Below, one piece after another: positions 11,538 through 22,518 of a stretch of 64,000 bases of DNA. The stretch covers positions 1,302,001 through 1,366,000 of the forward strand of contig JANEZZ010001871.1 of NCBI GenBank assembly GCA_026122225.1, in the 5' to 3' direction. Every line of letters begins with the position of its first letter. Position 1 is the stretch's first letter. The translations under genes were made by a program, and so were the position numbers. Origin of the DNA: Heloderma charlesbogerti (taxonomy: Eukaryota > Chordata > Lepidosauria > Squamata > Helodermatidae). The notes under the pieces are model-generated. The model saw only the letters and a list, made by a program, of their open reading frames with translations, was not told the DNA's origin and ran no database searches.

Positions 11538-11695
11538 CTTGGAATCACAGAATCATAGGGTTGGAAGGGGCCTACAAGACCATCGAGTCCAACCTCCTGC
11601 TCAATGCAGGAAGCCTGATTCCCAGGCAGTCTCCCATCCAAGTACTAACCAAGGCTGACCCTGCTTAGCTTCCGAGATCAGATGAGATCGGGCAC
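11538..11695 (-). mobile_element. 5S rRNA-derived SINE fused to a CR1-like 3' tail
   Basis: On the minus strand, 11693 to about 11620 reads as the 5S rRNA internal promoter region: GCCCGATCTCATCTGATCTC, then GGAAGCTAAGCAGGGTCAG, then GGTTAGTACTTGGATGGGAG. It continues as GACTGCCTGGGAAT. From there the sequence changes to a CR1-like 3' end (GCAGGAGGTTGGACTCGATGG, CCTTCCAACCCTATGATTCT) down to about 11538. The 5S part supplies a type 1 RNA polymerase III promoter, and the CR1-like tail would be recognised by a CR1 reverse transcriptase. The first bases of 5S are missing, so the copy is 5' truncated. It is not a functional 5S gene. Confidence 0.85.
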
Positions 11696-13620
11696 ATCCA
11701 GCCCTTTGTCTTGACAAACTTGGTTTACGGGTACAACATTTCACTATACTATTTCACTAAGCCACCATTTGCTCCATCTCACAGTCAGGCATTAACTGTC
11801 AAGCAATCCATACCATAACCTTAAAAAAAAATACAAACAGAGCTCTCTTTGTTTCTTGGCATTGCCAGTCCCCCTATGGACCAAAACAGCACACAGAACT
11901 GCACTTAGCAAACAATCCATGACCTTCAATTACTGTCTTGGCTTACAGCCAAAGAACTAGTGTATTTCTGTTAACAGTATGCCATTTTACAGAAAAGTTA
12001 CTCAATATAGTTCAAACACAATGAGAAAAACTCAGCTTTCATTTATTAAAGAAAAATTGATTCTAACAATTTGTAACTTCAACATCTCAAAAAATGTTTA
12101 GAAGTAGATGTATGCATATGTTCAGATCTTCAGTATGCAGAATACTGGCCAAAATTTTAAGTGTGAATTTAAAGCACAAGGCAAGGGAATGAAAAAGCAA
12201 ATTTTGTAAGCATTAACAGTTCTTAAGACCAAAGGTAGAAACATTTTTTTCTGTTTCAAAGAACTCCTGGGAACTTTGATCAAGAAATGCTACTTGCATG
12301 TGCTATCGTTTGTTCATTAACCTCTACAGAAATTGTGAAAAATATTTATATATAACTACTCTGTATGCCAACAGCAATGCTTCACTGCAGTTCTTTTGCT
12401 GAAGTGTAGAACAAGATGGATAGCCAGCTGGAGGGCTTTTATCTGCAGCCTGGCTGACAGCCAGCACTGAAAATGTGAGTCACTTCTGGAAGACTAATAG
12501 CATAACAGACCCAGAGAATACTTGGAGAAAGGGAAAATTAAAAATGCACACTTCTTTCCAAAATGTTTTCTGCTTTAAAATTACTTTTAATAATGAAGAA
12601 TTTAAGGTATCAGCACCTATAAACATCCAGTCTATATTGTATATTATAATGGAGATAGTCTGACAAAATATTAAAATGATGCTAAAATAGAGTCTAATTT
12701 TATGCTGCTTAATTGAAACAGTTTTGAACAACCGGGGGCGGGGGGGAGAGTGGAGAGAAAGAAACCAAACAAGTTTACTCTAGTTAGCCTTCCAAAGCAT
12801 TGATTCACTCAGTTTTCATTAGTGCTAGAGAAAACATTTATAGCGATTCAGGTTAATACTACAGAAAAGGATTCCAGTGCATGCATCAATACAGCAAACA
12901 TAATGTGTTAAATCCAGCTACATGAACAGCTGTATAAATTGAGAACACAATTCTCAACACTGCACAGTTACAGCTGACTGTGTTTCTTAGCAGTTAAGCA
13001 GTTATACACTAAGAAGCATTTATGCTGGTGGCTTCATGAGAAGCAGAGCATGCCAAGTCAGATCTAAAGATCATTTCATAGAAAAGGCTCTGAACAAAGG
13101 CTCTGAACAAATGCTATCAATAATGTCAGGGTGGGGTGGGGGGCTAAGCTAAACTACTTGCTAAAACAGCTCTGTGGTAATGTCTCAGTTTAAGAGGTGG
13201 CTATAAGATTAGAAAATGAACTCCAACTCTTAGCAGTTCAAATTTTGTTGATACTATAAAAAGGCACTTTTACGTAAAAGCAAATATTTGTACTTTTGGC
13301 CTGCTATTCCCTCTATAAAATTGAAGTTGGAGGGAACAAATAATCATTTTGGAGATACTGTTTCCAACTGTTACATTGGGAATAATTTGATCTCACTAAC
13401 AATAGGTGGCCTCCTCCCTTAATGACCTTGCATTAAGGTAAGGCAAGCCTTTTATACACTCATGGATGAGAAGGGGACCATTCAAACGAACAAGGTGTCT
13501 CTCAAAATGCTGCAGTGAATTCTTCACTGCAAGGGCTGAGGGCTTCTGACAGCTCCCAACCACCTCAAGTGTGGCTGTCCACCGCTCTCTCTTATTCACT
13601 TACTCACCTGCTCTCTTTCT
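11696..13620. other. No gene recognised
   Basis: AT-rich intron-like DNA. A short G-run (GGGGGCGGGGGGGAG) lies near 12733. I see no exon, domain or nameable repeat. Confidence 0.45.
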
Positions 13621-13624
13621 GAAG

Positions 13625-13955
13625 TCAGTGATGTGGGGCGGAAATTTATCCAGTGCTTTATTTTTCCACGGAAAATTTTCCATTTCATAACTAACAAGGA
13701 ATGGGTGGCAACTGCAAATACAATATTAGGCAAGCTTGGCAGTTTCAAAGTTGTAATTAATGTTTTCAGATAATTATCCCTAGCAAGTATATGAGGGAAT
13801 ACATGTCATTAAAATATATATATGTCTGTGTGAAATTATTTATTTATTACATTTCTATACTGCCCAATATCCAAAGCTCTAATAATGGAACTAAATAGAT
13901 GAGTAGTTGTCAGCATATCATGCACAGTTCTTTGGGTTGCCAAAATGTATTAGTG
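13625..13955 (+). repeat. Unclassified interspersed repeat, paralogue of 47268-47590
   Basis: From CAGTGATGTG through TCCAGTGCTTTATTTTTC, CTTGGCAGTTTCAAA and TTCTTTGGGTTG it runs collinear with 47268-47590, with many substitutions and small indels. A short LINE-tail-like piece (TTTATTTATTACATTTCTAT) interrupts it near 13840. There is no coding sequence. Its start (GTGATGTGGGGCGGAAATTT) resembles the end of the 15110-15575 repeat, so all may be parts of one larger non-autonomous family. Confidence 0.55.
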
Positions 13956-13956
13956 A

Positions 13957-14050
13957 AGCCTTCCTCAACTTGGTGCACTCTAGATGTGCTAGATTACAAC
14001 TCCCAGCAGCCCCAGCGAGCCATGCTGTTCCATTGCATCTGGTAACAGTG
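13957..14050. repeat. Half copy of the 'CCAGATGT' foldback MITE
   Basis: AGCCTTCCTCAACTTGGTGC followed by TCTAGATGTGCTAGATTACA and CTCCCAGCAGCCCCAG matches one arm of the foldback repeats at 15277, 32556 and 39115. The complementary arm is missing or decayed. Confidence 0.6.
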
Positions 14051-14084
14051 GCAGGATAACCTACAGTGTTTTTTTTTCACTTGC

Positions 14085-14255
14085 GGGTTTTAAATTAGAA
14101 CTACACCTACTGCTACAGCATCTAACCAGAACAAGCCCAGAAATGCTCGACTCTGTAGAACAAAACCAAAACTGTCAAGAACGCACATTTTCTTCCATAT
14201 TATGATATGGTGACTCTACTCACATGTTGGAAAACTGAGCATGATGTAGAACTAG
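14085..14255 (-). repeat. Block inverted relative to 32310-32430
   Basis: The reverse complement of this interval (TTCTTGACAGTTTTGG..., GATGCTGTAGCAGT, GTAGTTCTAAT, and GCTCAGTTTTCCAACA at the far end) matches the plus strand of 32310-32430. There the block sits directly upstream of the sequence that matches 15130-15480. The family therefore occurs in two arrangements in this window. Confidence 0.55.
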
Positions 14256-14257
14256 TG

Positions 14258-14785
14258 TTGTGCCAAATCCTGCCCCCTATTTTCTGGAACTTTTTCTCTC
14301 CCTGCAAAAGAGGAATTGCTTTTTCTGCCTCTTTCGCAGGGAGGGGAAGCATATTCTCCTTTGGGAGCAGGACAGGGTTTTTCCACATATCTTTTTTAAA
14401 GTGTAGGTGATTCTTGAGAGGTCTTCTTTCTTTAATTCTTTTTAAACACCCTCTGCACTTGCGGGAGGCAGGTGTCCCCTCCCTCAACGAGCACCATTTT
14501 ACACTCAAAAGGCTGTTAGTTCTTTTCCATAAGTACCCCATTTACACAAATGGGGGCCTTGAAGGGGTAATGTCCGCAACACTACAGGCATAAATTTTTT
14601 TAAAACGACCTCTCAAGAATTGCCTACACTTGAAAAGGTATGTGAAAACCCTGTCACTTGCCTCAAGGAGAAAAATCTCCAAAATTCTCACCTCTCCCAG
14701 CCCCTTTCGCCAGTTTCAGCATGAAATGCCGAAAATGGAAGAATTGAAATTTTCGGCACAGCGCTACTTAGAACATCCCTACATG
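14258..14785. repeat. Large foldback element with 'GTGCCGAAAATTT' ends
   Basis: The left arm (about 14258-14450) and right arm (about 14590-14785) are diverged inverted copies. AGTGTAGGTGATTCTTGAGA on the left pairs with TCTCAAGAATTGCCTACACT on the right, and GACAGGGTTTTTCCACATA pairs with the TATGTGAAAACCCTGTC block. The outer ends are GTGTTGTGCCAAAT and its right-hand counterpart. It has the structure of a non-autonomous DNA transposon of about 530 bp, with no intact protein. Confidence 0.55.
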
Positions 14786-15109
14786 TCTATCAGTAAAAGA
14801 TACATTATATCAATAATTTTAATAAGGAATGGAAGACATAACTATGCTGGGGATCTTACAGAGAGGATTTTAAAAAAATTCCCTAACCTCACTCCGCAAA
14901 GAGCAACAGGTTTAGGGATTTCCCTAAACCTTTTAACAAATAGGAACAGATGTTATGCACCATTCTTTCTCTGCCTCCAGTTCTTCCTGCTTCACCTTGT
15001 TTCTAGGAGGATTCAGATGTTTCAGAGACTACTTGTTGATGTTCCCTCTGGCAGACATAAACTAGGAACTTAGAATATGTTATGTAAAACTTCGTTTGCT
15101 CAAAAAATT

Positions 15110-15575
15110 GTCATGTTCGGTATATTCAGTTTAAAGGTATAGTTTATTCAGACAACGATTACAAATTTACTATGAGCTTACTTTTAAAGGTTTTAAGTCT
15201 AATGCTAATTTTATGAGCAAATCAAGTTATACATGATATAACTTTAAGAACATAAAGGCTGCTTTATGTCCCTAAAGCAGCCCTCTCCAAATTTGTGCCC
15301 TCCAGATGTTTTGGACTACATCTCCCAGCATTCCTGACCATTGCCCATGCTGCCTGAGGCTGATGACAGCTGAAGTCCAAAATATCTGGAGGGCACCAAG
15401 TTGTGGAAGGCTATCCTAAAGCAACAAAGTGATTTTAGATCTCTAAAAAGCGCTTAAAAGTAAGTATTGCTTATTTTTGCATTTCCCCCCAAATTTGTTT
15501 TCCCCCAAATACAACCCCAGGAACCCCCCCCCCCGGCTTCAAAATCTCTGGAAATTTTACATCTCTATGCATGAT
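15110..15575 (+). repeat. Composite repeat, paralogue of 32400-32852, with a nested foldback MITE
   Basis: Shared sequence on the left (ATTACAAATTTACT, TTTTATGAGCAAA, AAAGGCTGCTTTATGT) and on the right (TTTAGATCTCTAAAAAGCGC, AAGTATTGCTTATTTTT, GGAAATTTTACATCTCTAT) flanks a foldback MITE at exactly the same position in both copies. It has a poly-C run near 15527. No protein is encoded. Confidence 0.6.
15277..15413. repeat. Foldback MITE (arm 'GTGCCCTCCAGATGTTTTGG')
   Basis: About 137 bp whose left arm (AGCAGCCCTCTCCAAATTTG, TGCCCTCCAGATGTTTTGGA) is complementary to the right arm (TCCAAAATATCTGGAGGGCA, CCAAGTTGTGGAAGGCT). It is one of at least five recognisable copies in the window. It is too small to encode anything and is presumably mobilised in trans. 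Confidence 0.75.
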
Positions 15576-15680
15576 CATTTAGTTGTCCCCCAATCCCCTT
15601 CATAAGAAGGCTGGAAATTCAGTTTAAGAGATTATAACTAATAGACTAGTACAGCTATCCCTCTGGAAAGAGATTATGTC

Positions 15681-15998
15681 CGGGTTCAGATGATCACAGG
15701 GGGAAAGAAGCCATTGTGGCTTCTCCCCCAGTGCCTATGCTTTCCATAATTACCCACACTGCAGCGTGGGTTGGTATATCATCCAAACCTGGCATATGGC
15801 GTGGCAAGCATGGCTTCGTACCCACCCTACAACCCACGACTTACAGAGTTGTAGGGTGGGTTATGAAGCCACCCTTGCCATGTCTGGACGACATGCCAAC
15901 TCGCACTGCAGTGTGGGTAATTATGTAAACGATGGGCACATGCATGGGGAGAATCCACGATGGTTTTTCCCCCTGTGATCATCCAAACACCCCCTATA
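15681..15998. repeat. 318-bp foldback element with 'GATGATCACAGGGGGAAA' ends
   Basis: It is symmetric about 15840. ACCCACCCTACAAC (15820) pairs with GTTGTAGGGTGGGT (15848). TAATTACCCACACTGCAG pairs with CTGCAGTGTGGGTAATTA, and the outer GATGATCACAGGGGGAAA pairs with TTTTTCCCCCTGTGATCATC. Nearly the whole element is inverted repeat. Arms are about 155 bp with modest divergence. It is a distinct family from the element at 1-181. Confidence 0.75.
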
Positions 15999-18900
15999 TG
16001 TTTGCATTAAATTCAGATTTCTTTTTAAACCAGGTTATTCTTAAGAGAAAAGTATAGCTGAAACTTCATTGTTGCGTTTTTTAAAAATCTGATTTAATGT
16101 TGTTTAAAGTCTCTAAAAAACTACTTTTATCTACCTTGAAAGGCTGCTTTCCAATTCAGTTATTGAGATATTTAGGTTTTATGATGACTTGGAATAAACT
16201 TATCAGTTCTCTCTTCTCACACCAAAAGCTGATTCATCTGTAGCAGTAGGGAGCACAGTATAGATTGTAATTTTGTGAATGTCAAAGGCACCTATTGGCT
16301 AGTGCCCACAATATAACTAATTAGGAGTGATGTAACTCCTGTCATGTATGTTTTTGCTTTAAAAAAATTAGTTCAGTGTTGTGCACTGCTTCTCTCTGCC
16401 TATGAGAACATTCCCTGTTAAGAGATTCAATGGGCAGCTTACAGTAACCACAGAGAGTAAACCAAAGAATGGCCACCTCAGAGTAGGGTTTCTCTCCTTC
16501 TCTCCCCCCAATTTATGCTAAGCAGCAGCACTAACAGCCATGTATCCAGCAGCTGAAGTTACAGCCAAACCATGAGGGGAAAAGAATGGGCGAGTGGTTA
16601 CCGCTGGGTGGTGCTGCTGCAAGATCCTTCACCATAAATATGTCCAAAGCAGGACGCCAGCTGGGTGTCCAAATGCTCCTGGAGTTACAAGGAAGAGGGA
16701 TAGGAATAGTAGTGCACACTCACCCAGCTGGATGCCATTTGTTCTAGCCTAGCTGAGCTCATCATCTAGCACACTGTCTCTACTGCTGCTTTCTCTCTCT
16801 AAACTATACTCCCACTGCTGCCTGAAGGAGAGAGGAATAACTGAGTTGAGCTGCTACATGCTTGACAGCACCTTGCCCTGGAATGGCATATTCAAGACCA
16901 ATGAATAGATGCTTAAATCAGTGAGGTGAGATGTTTTTCTTCAGGAGCTGTCTCACAACAGCCTTTTTTTCAATGCAGTGGGTACCAACCTCTCCTTCAA
17001 ATAGAGGCTTTTATCATCTCTTCCATCCAACATAACAGGCAAAACAATGGTAACACGCAACATAGGCAGAACTTCACACACACAAAATCCTGAGGATTAC
17101 AACATCTCTGCTGCCCTAAATTAATTGGAAACATTTAATATTTACCATTTAGCTTCTACTAAGCCACTGGTCTTCAACTGGTTGCACCCAGTCTAAGATG
17201 GGTCAGCAGTGGTGCCACCACCATTTAAAAAATAATTTTGTAAGAGAAATAACTCAAAAAGGAGCAAAACTGTGTCCAAATACAAAGAAGAAGATAAACC
17301 TTCTTTACTGTTAATATTTGTGAAGGAGAAGGAAATTCAGCAGCTGCAGTATCTCACTCCTTCAAAACAAGTTGCGCCACCCCAATTTGCACTTTTGTAC
17401 AGCTACTGATGACAGGGTATTTGTAAAAACAAGGAGAAAATGGACATATACCGTAAAAAAAAAAAAGAAGTGCACTCCATGTTGTAGGTTGATATTATGG
17501 GTGGGCCTGAAAGAGTTTAACACTACTGTACTAATAAACTGACAACCAGGAACACTGCAATTCCAGCTGCATACTTTGAAGTTTATTCCTCAAGGTGATC
17601 CAAAAATGTTATACCTCATCTTACATACAGTGAAGTGATGTAGCAGTAATTCAGTGAGTCACAGCACCCTCATATAACCTTTAGTATTTGCTGACAATTC
17701 CAAGATGCCACAGAACATGCGGGCTGTTCACTCAAGCACAGGCAGAAACTCATTTCCAATTCTAACAAACAGTATTTTTTCCTGTACCATTTTATCTAGG
17801 CCAACTGCAGTAAACTGCCAGAACATAAAGACACAAATCCAGAAGGAGCCCCTGTGTCTAATTTCTTGAATGCCAAGGGCAAACAATTCTATATACAGCA
17901 ACTATCTTCAATAGCACTGAAAATACTTTTCTATGTTTCATGGACTTTCTGTGCTTTCTATAAAATGTGTAACACAACAACATTTTTGACAACATCCTCC
18001 AAGGCAACTTTGAGATATCACAATAATAAATTCTTGATGGGGTAGTGAACTTTTGCACTTCTTGTGGCAATGTATTGCACAGAGGAACAAGTTGATGAAA
18101 TCCATTCTGTCCTTATAATAGGTAAATAGGTCAACTGCATCACTTTTGACAAGAATGGCTGAGTAATATTTTATATGCTTGCTGACATTAAAGCAGCAAC
18201 ACAGTCTCAGACTAGTTAATCAATCTGAGGAGAGAGCATTAACAGGCAATCATATGACAGAGCACAGAAATCTTAACCCCATTATAGGATGATGTTTAAT
18301 AGAGCTGGATTCATATTTTATCTGCTTACACCTTCAATAAGCATATGTCAGTAAGCACCACAATATGAACAACTTAAGATGCTGGAAATGTAATTCATCT
18401 TATGGAATATTCTTTAAGATAATGGATCAGATGGATACAAGCCTCAAAGGAAGATTATTATCTCCATTTGCTATAGGAAACAACACATGCATGCCAGGAC
18501 TAGTTAGCTCGGTCAATAGGTAGCTCCTTTTCTGTGTTTTGAATTAAGAACACAGACTTGTGGTCTTTGTATCCAGAATATGGGAGCTTAGATCTATGAT
18601 TATATACGTGGTATTTTAATACTGGAAGATGGGGCTAACATCTTTTTACTAGGGCTAGACAAGGTTTCTAGCCCACATGCCAAAATACCAACCTGGGAGA
18701 GACAGCCCACTCCAAGAAGGTAACTCCTAAGTAGTGGTGTGCATCAGTTTCAGACAAAGCCCAAGCAGAATTAGACCACTTCAGTCTGATTCTGTTGTTT
18801 CTCGAGTTGAAGCAAGTTTCCCTCCAAAGAACCGAACCCACTCCAGAATGAGGCTTAGTTACCAACTCATGTTTTGGAGATGCAGAGACTTTTAAAAATC

Positions 18901-21784
18901 TCCTCTGCCACCCCATCCAAGTGTCTTAACTTTTGTTTCTCTAAACTGCTGAGTGGAGGGAGGGGGGATGGAGCGAGTGTGGTTCAATGACTGACAGGTC
19001 CACTTTCGAATCCTACAGCTCACTTTACAAGGGACTCCAATCACTGTGTTTTGGGGGATGACAAGGATGGGACCATGACATAGCCAAATGCCACCAGGTT
19101 TCACTATGAAAAAAAGCTTTGAATTAGTTTTCTGGCATCATAATTCCCTAGCCCTTGCACCTATTCTTCTGAAGCCTTGCGGGTTTCTTACCTTGGATCA
19201 CCTCTAGGATGTGTGCCATTTCATTGAAATTGCCAAAAACAAACAAACAAACAAACAAACCATAGGGGAGAGAAGGGGAAGCATATCAGCCCCTACTCCC
19301 AAATCTGAGGTCTCCCCTTCTACATGAACCCCTGTAGAAACTTTGCACTTTTCTTACTTGGGGTCACCTCTAGGCTGACTGCCTTTTTCAGAACAATGAT
19401 CCACAAGGAACATAGAGGGATAAGCACATCCTCTTTTGGAGACCCTCAAAATATCAAGGCCACTCTTGCACAAAATCCCCTGCAGCTATCATTCTGAAAT
19501 TTTGCAGGCTCAATTCCTGCAAAATTTCTGACATTTGGCAGGCACAGTTCCCTCCCCTAAGGGGCTAATATGCCTACAACTATCATCCAATCCTGACCAA
19601 GAGGGGGGAAAAAGTTATATCTGCTTTCCCATGGTTGTCTAATGGGAGGCATAAATCCTTTGATTTCTGAACCTTGGCTTGGGTTTTGTACCGAGTCAAA
19701 GTTGCTGGACTCTGAATCAGTTTGAGTTGAATTGGTGTAACTATTGATGGAATGCTTTTTGATCTAGCGGAAGCTTCCATCAGCAGAATGAGCAGGGAGA
19801 TGATTTTGGGCAATTCTCCTTTCTCCCTGGAGTTCTCCACATTCCCCAAATATGCTCTAGACGGCTGAGACACCCTTCGGAACACCATGGGAAGTGGTAC
19901 TGGGGTCTGCATGGGAGAGGGGGAATTACCAAAAATTGCCCCCTCCCTGTTCCACTGACAAAAGCCTCTCCTGGATCAAAGAGTATCACGTCAGCGCCAC
20001 GACAACAATTGGATATGACCTTATATATCTATAGTTACTACAGAACACATTGCACCATAACTGTATTTTAATAAATAAATTGGTAAGCAAATTTGCATCA
20101 TTAATTGGTTGTCTCTATGTTTGCATATGCACACTATAATTTAACACATTACAATTCCACACTGTAATGTAACAATGTTTTTCTAGGTATTAGAAACATT
20201 TTATTATCCTTTTACTAATATTAACAAGCTGGCTGGTTAAGTCCTCCCTTCAGAAATTCTTTAGCATGGGGGTTAGGGAGTGGGGAGGAATTGCAATCAG
20301 GCCATATATGCTTGAGGGGAGCAGGCAGCACTATGCTGAAACCCAAGGCAAGATGTTCCATATCCAAATGACTCTAGAGAAGGAAATACAGCCTTACATC
20401 CTGTACAGATCTGATGTATTTTCCACACTATCAAGGTCAACAGCTATGGTAGACTTCTTTCCTGCTAAAGGATCAGATGTATCCATTATGCTATAAAGTA
20501 CTAATCCGGCAGATTCACTGTAGAAATGCAAGGAATGTATTCCCAAACCACAGAAATATAGGCTGCAGTGGAAATAGTTTTGCCTGCGATTCTAAATACA
20601 TTCTTTCTCTAAGCTATAGAGAACAAAGAATCTGATGATCTTTAAGCATAAAATCAGTTCTTTGTACAATAACTAAAGATGCTGTAGTCTCATACCTGAT
20701 CTTCTGAGAGCTTCAATATTTTCATATAGGAAGCAAGCTTATGCCTCACAAGAGTTCAAAGAACTTGTAAAATAACTGATCCAGCTTCAACAATCCAGCT
20801 TCATTTTAATGTGTGAAATACATGGCAAGTTATCTTTGACCTGACAAAATTCAACTGCCTAAATATAAATACACTTGCAGTCCCCTAAAACTAAGGACTC
20901 TGCGGAACGCTTGAAAGACAGTAAGTCATTTCTTTGCAATCCATAAGCAAGCTGAACCAAATGCCTTTGCAAGATCTGGGAGGAAACATATTTTTAAAGA
21001 TCTGACTGCGCTCCTGTTCATACAGCAGGCATGGGGAACCTCCAGCTTGCAGGATAGAAATGTCCTGTGGGAGGTCCCCATTCAGCCTGCCTGCTTCTTC
21101 CCCGGGTCCCACCTCCTCTCCAGACAAGGAAAAGCTCTCATCTCCTATCAACAGCTGATTGGACAACAGCTTTTCTAGATGGGGAAATGAGACAAGGCTG
21201 GGGAGAAAGCTGCTGAGTGATTCAGTTCTGCTTGCATCTGAAGCTTGTCCTGCAGCTGCTTGCTCTGCTTGCTTGTAAGTAGGCATGCTGTTTATGTTCA
21301 CTTCCAAGTAGAGACGCAGAGGCATGATATTTGGAATGCTATTTAAAATCACAATCTGGTCCAGCCCACAGATGGAATGCGTCCCCCAAGGCCTTTCCCA
21401 GATTGGGATTTGGCCCTTGGACTGAAAAACGTCCCCCACCCATATCATACAGGAATAAGCCATAAGACTGGTTTAAGAATAAGAATAAGACTGGTTTAAG
21501 AAAACAGAAAAGTTTTGGAGAAGTTGGGTGGAGAGAGACCAAGGAGGAGAAAGACAGCATTAGGCATGCAGCTTGTTCCCTGTCCAATATGCCATGTGTT
21601 ATTGGAGTGGAATTGCCATGTCTGCTCTGGGCCAATAAGTTATCATATTGCTCCAGAAGAGGGAGAATTTGCCTCAAACTAGTAAGAACAATCTTCATAC
21701 TGAAGGGGGCATCTGCATATTCTGGGATCGTCACATGCAGTGCTGCTTGAGCAGTTCCTCACTTGCTGGGTTGGGAGCAATGTA
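15999..21784. other. Long gene-free stretch, intron-like
   Basis: No exon or domain seen. Notable content: poly-A near 17456-17468, and an (AAAC)n tract near 19239-19260. A low-identity pair of blocks near 18720-18900 and 19670-19780 (both with GTTTCAGAC/AGTTTGAGTTG-like text) may be an old DNA repeat. A GC-richer patch at 21025-21290 begins CAGGCATGGGGAACCTCCAG like other hAT-type fragments. A 21-base tandem duplication (AAGACTGGTTTAAGAA) lies near 21463-21500. Confidence 0.4.
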
Positions 21785-22410
21785 TGTATGTATATATACC
21801 CCACCTTTCTAATACATATGTATCACAACAAGGTGGCTAACATCAGTGACAATCACAGTATAAAAAGGTAACAATATCAGCAATATAAAAATCACATTAT
21901 AATGATCACAAACAAGACAGGGATAACCTGGTTTCAGTAATCTATGCATTGCAGTTAGATTACTGTACTGCACTCTACAGCCTTTTTTCAGAAACTGCAG
22001 CTTGTGCAAAATGCGGCTGCCAGATTAATAACTGGGACTAGAAGGTCTGAGCACATCCAAGACCAATTATGGCCTGCTTGCGTTGGCTGCCTATATGTTT
22101 CCAAGCACAATTCATGGTGATGGCTTTAACCTATAAAGCCTTACATGGCTCAGGACTGCAATACCTGACAGAACGCCTCTCCCGATTTGAACAACATCTG
22201 GGGCCTCCCTCTGAGTGCCACCTCCAAGGGAGGCTCGGAAAGTGGCAACAAGAGACAGGGCCTTCTCAGTGGTGGCTCCCTGAGGCCTGCCTGGTGCTGA
22301 CACTGTCATCTTTTCAGCACCAAGTAAAGACCACCCTCTACTCCCAGGCATTTAATGGCATATGATGAAGCATCTATGCCTGCTGTTTTGAACAGGTCTA
22401 TGAGCTGTTT
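21785..22410 (+). mobile_element. L2/CR1-group LINE 3' fragment, left part (split by BovB copy B)
   Basis: From about 21925 the plus strand reads as the post-polymerase region of an L2/CR1-group LINE. CTGCAGCTTGTGCAAAATGC (KLQLVQNAA-type block) is followed by a LRWLPICFQAQF block and ALTYKALHGSGLQYLTERL. It is interrupted at 22410 by BovB copy B and resumes at 25032. Bases 21785-21825 (CCCCACCTTTCT) look like a separate LINE-tail fragment in the other orientation. Confidence 0.7.
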
Positions 22411-22518
22411 TGTCAGTGAGGTACGCAAGCCCCTTCGCCACAACAAGGCAGTGATGGCAACCCACTCCAGTATTCATGCCAAGAAAACCCCATGTAATGT
22501 ATCACAAGGCTAAAAGAT

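Noticed and set aside
11620..11693. A functional 5S rRNA gene on the minus strand
   Set aside because: The 5' part of 5S is missing, the 3' part changes into CR1-like sequence, and there is no T-run terminator at the 5S end. It is a SINE or pseudogene.
11525..11721. ACAAACTT on both sides of the 5S SINE as a target duplication
   Set aside because: Only 8 bases, and the left copy is separated from the SINE end by about ten unexplained bases. CR1-type insertions often lack clear duplications. Not strong enough to claim.
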